A stretch of 64,000 nucleotides of DNA from Entoloma clypeatum (lineage: Eukaryota > Basidiomycota > Agaricomycetes > Agaricales > Entolomataceae). Location: the NCBI GenBank assembly GCA_963565915.1, contig OY751496.1, forward strand, positions 3,100,001-3,164,000, written 5' to 3'. The first letter of the stretch is position 1. Every line of letters begins with the position of its first letter. Both the position numbers and the translations under genes were made by a program. The notes below the pieces were generated by a model, which saw only the letters and a program-made list of their open reading frames with translations, was not told the origin of the DNA and made no database searches. This document shows, piece after piece, positions 62,514-64,000 of the stretch.

Positions 62514-62947
62514 TGTAAGGGCAACCACTTTCACTTTTCACTTTTCCTTTACTTTCCTCCTTTCCTTTCTATTCCACCATCTCCGACGTCCTCCGATCGT
62601 ATCCGCTGTCTCCGACATCTTATCCGCCTCTCCGCATCTGACGACTCCGCCCCCATCCGCTACTCCGCACGTCGGATCGCAGGTACTATCATTCATCTTG
62701 TTTCCATTCATCCTTCATCGCTACTCCCGATCATTGCTCATCATTCATGTGTCTCGTTTTATCTCTTATTTCATATCTCATTTTACTATTTATCGCAGCT
62801 AGCTTGCAGGGGAATCCTTAGAACTTTCTCTTTGGATCTCCCTTGCAAGGTGTGTGTTGTATTACTTATCAGACTGCTCAATCTAAACTTTGGATCTCCC
62901 TTGCAAGTATCTGAGTTTGAGTCTTGGATCGTAAGGTCGCCCTTACA
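62514..62947 (+). repeat. Gypsy-B2 5' LTR
   Basis: TGTAAGGGCAACC...GTAAGGTCGCCCTTACA, 434 bp, with inverted ends TGTAAGGGC/GCCCTTACA. AGAACTTTCTC near 62821 is the presumed transcript start. Confidence 0.85.
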
Positions 62948-62949
62948 GT

Positions 62950-62960
62950 AGAAAGTTCTC
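62950..62960 (+). other. Gypsy-B2 primer-binding site, self-primed type
   Basis: AGAAAGTTCTC shortly after the LTR, complementary to GAGAACTTTCT-like sequence in the LTR (AGAACTTTCT near 62821-62830). Confidence 0.65.
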
Positions 62961-63109
62961 ATCTAATTGGACCGGGTCCGATTGCATCGTTGTCACGATT
63001 CCGCGCTTCGGAGTAGCTTCGTCCGCGTCCGACTCCGATACATCTCACACCCCTTCCAGTTCTTCTAATTACCTCTCCGTAACCGGTGATTCTGCTCCGC
63101 GCATAGTAA

Positions 63110-64000
63110 TGGACGACCCCAATCGCCTTGAACAGCTCGAGCACGAGTTCCAGGAACAACGTCAAACTCTCGCTGATATCTCGACTCAACTTGACCAACT
63201 CCTCCTCGCCTTCAACGCAATTCCTGCCCCAGCTCCGCCACCTATCCCACCTGCTCCCGCACCCGCACCTCCACCTGCTCCGCTCGCTCCGGCCAATCCG
63301 GGCGTGCGTCGAGCAAAACCCGCCAATCCGTCAGACTTCGACGGATCGCGCGCAAATGGCTGGACCTTTCTAAACTCCTGTGAATTGTTTATGGGGCTGG
63401 CTCCGGAACAGTTCGCAGACGACCACGCTAAAATTTATTGGGCCTTATCTTTCATGAAGAGTGGACGCGCAGCACGCTTTGCGGATCGCATTATCCGACA
63501 AGAGCGGAGGACCGGTGCTCCGCCTTATCGGACTTGGGTGGACTTCCGCGCCGTCTTTACAACGGAGTTCACTCCGAAGAATGAGGAACAGGACGCGAGA
63601 CTGATCCTCGAAGGAGAATCCTATTATCAAGGTCAACGGGATGTCGAGACCTATATTGACGAGTTCAAAGACTACATTGACAAAGCAGGCTATCAGGAGG
63701 ATACCAATATAGTACTCAAATTCCGCCATGGTCTCCGTTCCGACATTCAGAACGAGATCGCCACCCTGACCCACGGACGGCCTGCGGACGACAACCCCGA
63801 TGAGTGGTACTCTGCAGCACGAGTCAACGACGACAATAGAATTGCCAACAAAGCCTTCAAAGCCACTGCTCCGACCCGCACATCTGCCTTCCGCAACGTC
63901 GTTGGACCAAGAGTACCTGGCACCTCAGTATTCCCTCGCCCCTACATTCCATTCACTCCGCGTCCAGCTCCGCTCGCATCCGCAACCGCTCCGCCGACAA
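63110..64000 (+). CDS. gag: Gypsy-B2 gag, intact as far as seen
   Basis: ATG at 63110 (M-D-D-P-N-R-L-E-Q-L-E) and open for 297 codons to the window edge. An N-terminal coiled coil is followed by a Pro/Ala linker, then the retrotransposon capsid region (S-D-F-D-G-S-R, W-T-F-L-N-S-C-E-L-F-M-G, A-L-S-F-M-K-S-G, F-T-P-K-N-E-E-Q-D-A-R-L). It is the undamaged counterpart of B1 gag (37135-38151), with which it is collinear. Confidence 0.88.

Larger units (their letters stand above)
62514..64000 (+). mobile_element. Gypsy-B2, 5' part, runs off the window
   Basis: LTR, primer site and open gag of the same family as B1 (shared LTR ends, same gag start, same CTCCGA-rich composition). Inserted in gypsy-A2 pol. 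Confidence 0.85.

Noticed and set aside
1..64000. CRISPR arrays, bacterial operons, rRNA or tRNA genes
   Set aside because: None seen. The only tRNA-like sequences are retrotransposon primer sites, and the gene structure is eukaryotic.

Overview
The window reads as nuclear DNA of a filamentous basidiomycete, probably an agaricomycete. Genes have many short GT-AG introns of about 45-70 bp. The host genes include F-box proteins, a fungal ubiquitin-like (ULD) domain protein, a SUR7/PalI protein, a PTR2 transporter and a Dot5-type peroxiredoxin. The transposons are typical fungal copia, chromodomain gypsy, Helitron and Tc1 families. I cannot name the species.

Layout. Positions 1-14.3 kb are a normal gene-bearing arm: a broken duplicate of a peroxiredoxin gene (1-543), a SUR7/PalI protein (1083-2065), the intact peroxiredoxin (4358-5265, minus), a decayed F-box gene (5565-6374), an intact four-exon F-box gene (7272-8817), a ULD gene (about 9541-10310), an FHA-domain gene (10779-11361) and a nine-exon PTR2 peptide transporter (12058-14277, minus). 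From about 15.8 kb to the end everything recognisable is transposon, inserted one into another.

The nest can be read from target-site duplications (TSDs). An old gypsy-A-family LTR (TSD ACAAG) was split by copia-1 (TSD GTCAA). Copia-1 was then split by a complete chromovirus, gypsy-A1 (TSD GTCCA), and by a 1.19-kb non-coding TG...CA insert (TSD ACGT). To the right lie a Helitron relic (29.4-32.6 kb), a decayed chromovirus B1 (32.6-39.0 kb, holding a solo LTR with TSD AGAAT), and an inverted near-identical copia-2 (39.0-58.0 kb). Copia-2 was split by a 14.0-kb gypsy element C (43697-57742, TSD CCGA). A Tc1/mariner element, a deleted gypsy-A2 and the start of a B-family element (B2) end the window.

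Most interesting points. (1) Element C has LTRs that differ at only two noticed sites. Downstream of a stop-ridden gag-pol it carries two multi-exon genes on the opposite strand. One (462 codons, fully open) has a C-x2-C-x8-C-x8-C-x2-C-x7-C cluster resembling a fungal Zn2Cys6 DNA-binding domain. (2) The palindrome TCGCGA is scattered about 39 times over element C, against about one per 4 kb elsewhere. Element B1 is similarly loaded with TCGGAG/CTCCGA and copia with AGTACC, so each family carries its own dispersed hexamer. (3) Both chromovirus families appear self-primed in the Tf1 manner, whereas copia carries a primer site for a half initiator-tRNA. (4) Gypsy-A1 has an extra intact ORF after pol. 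Counts and alignments were done by eye.
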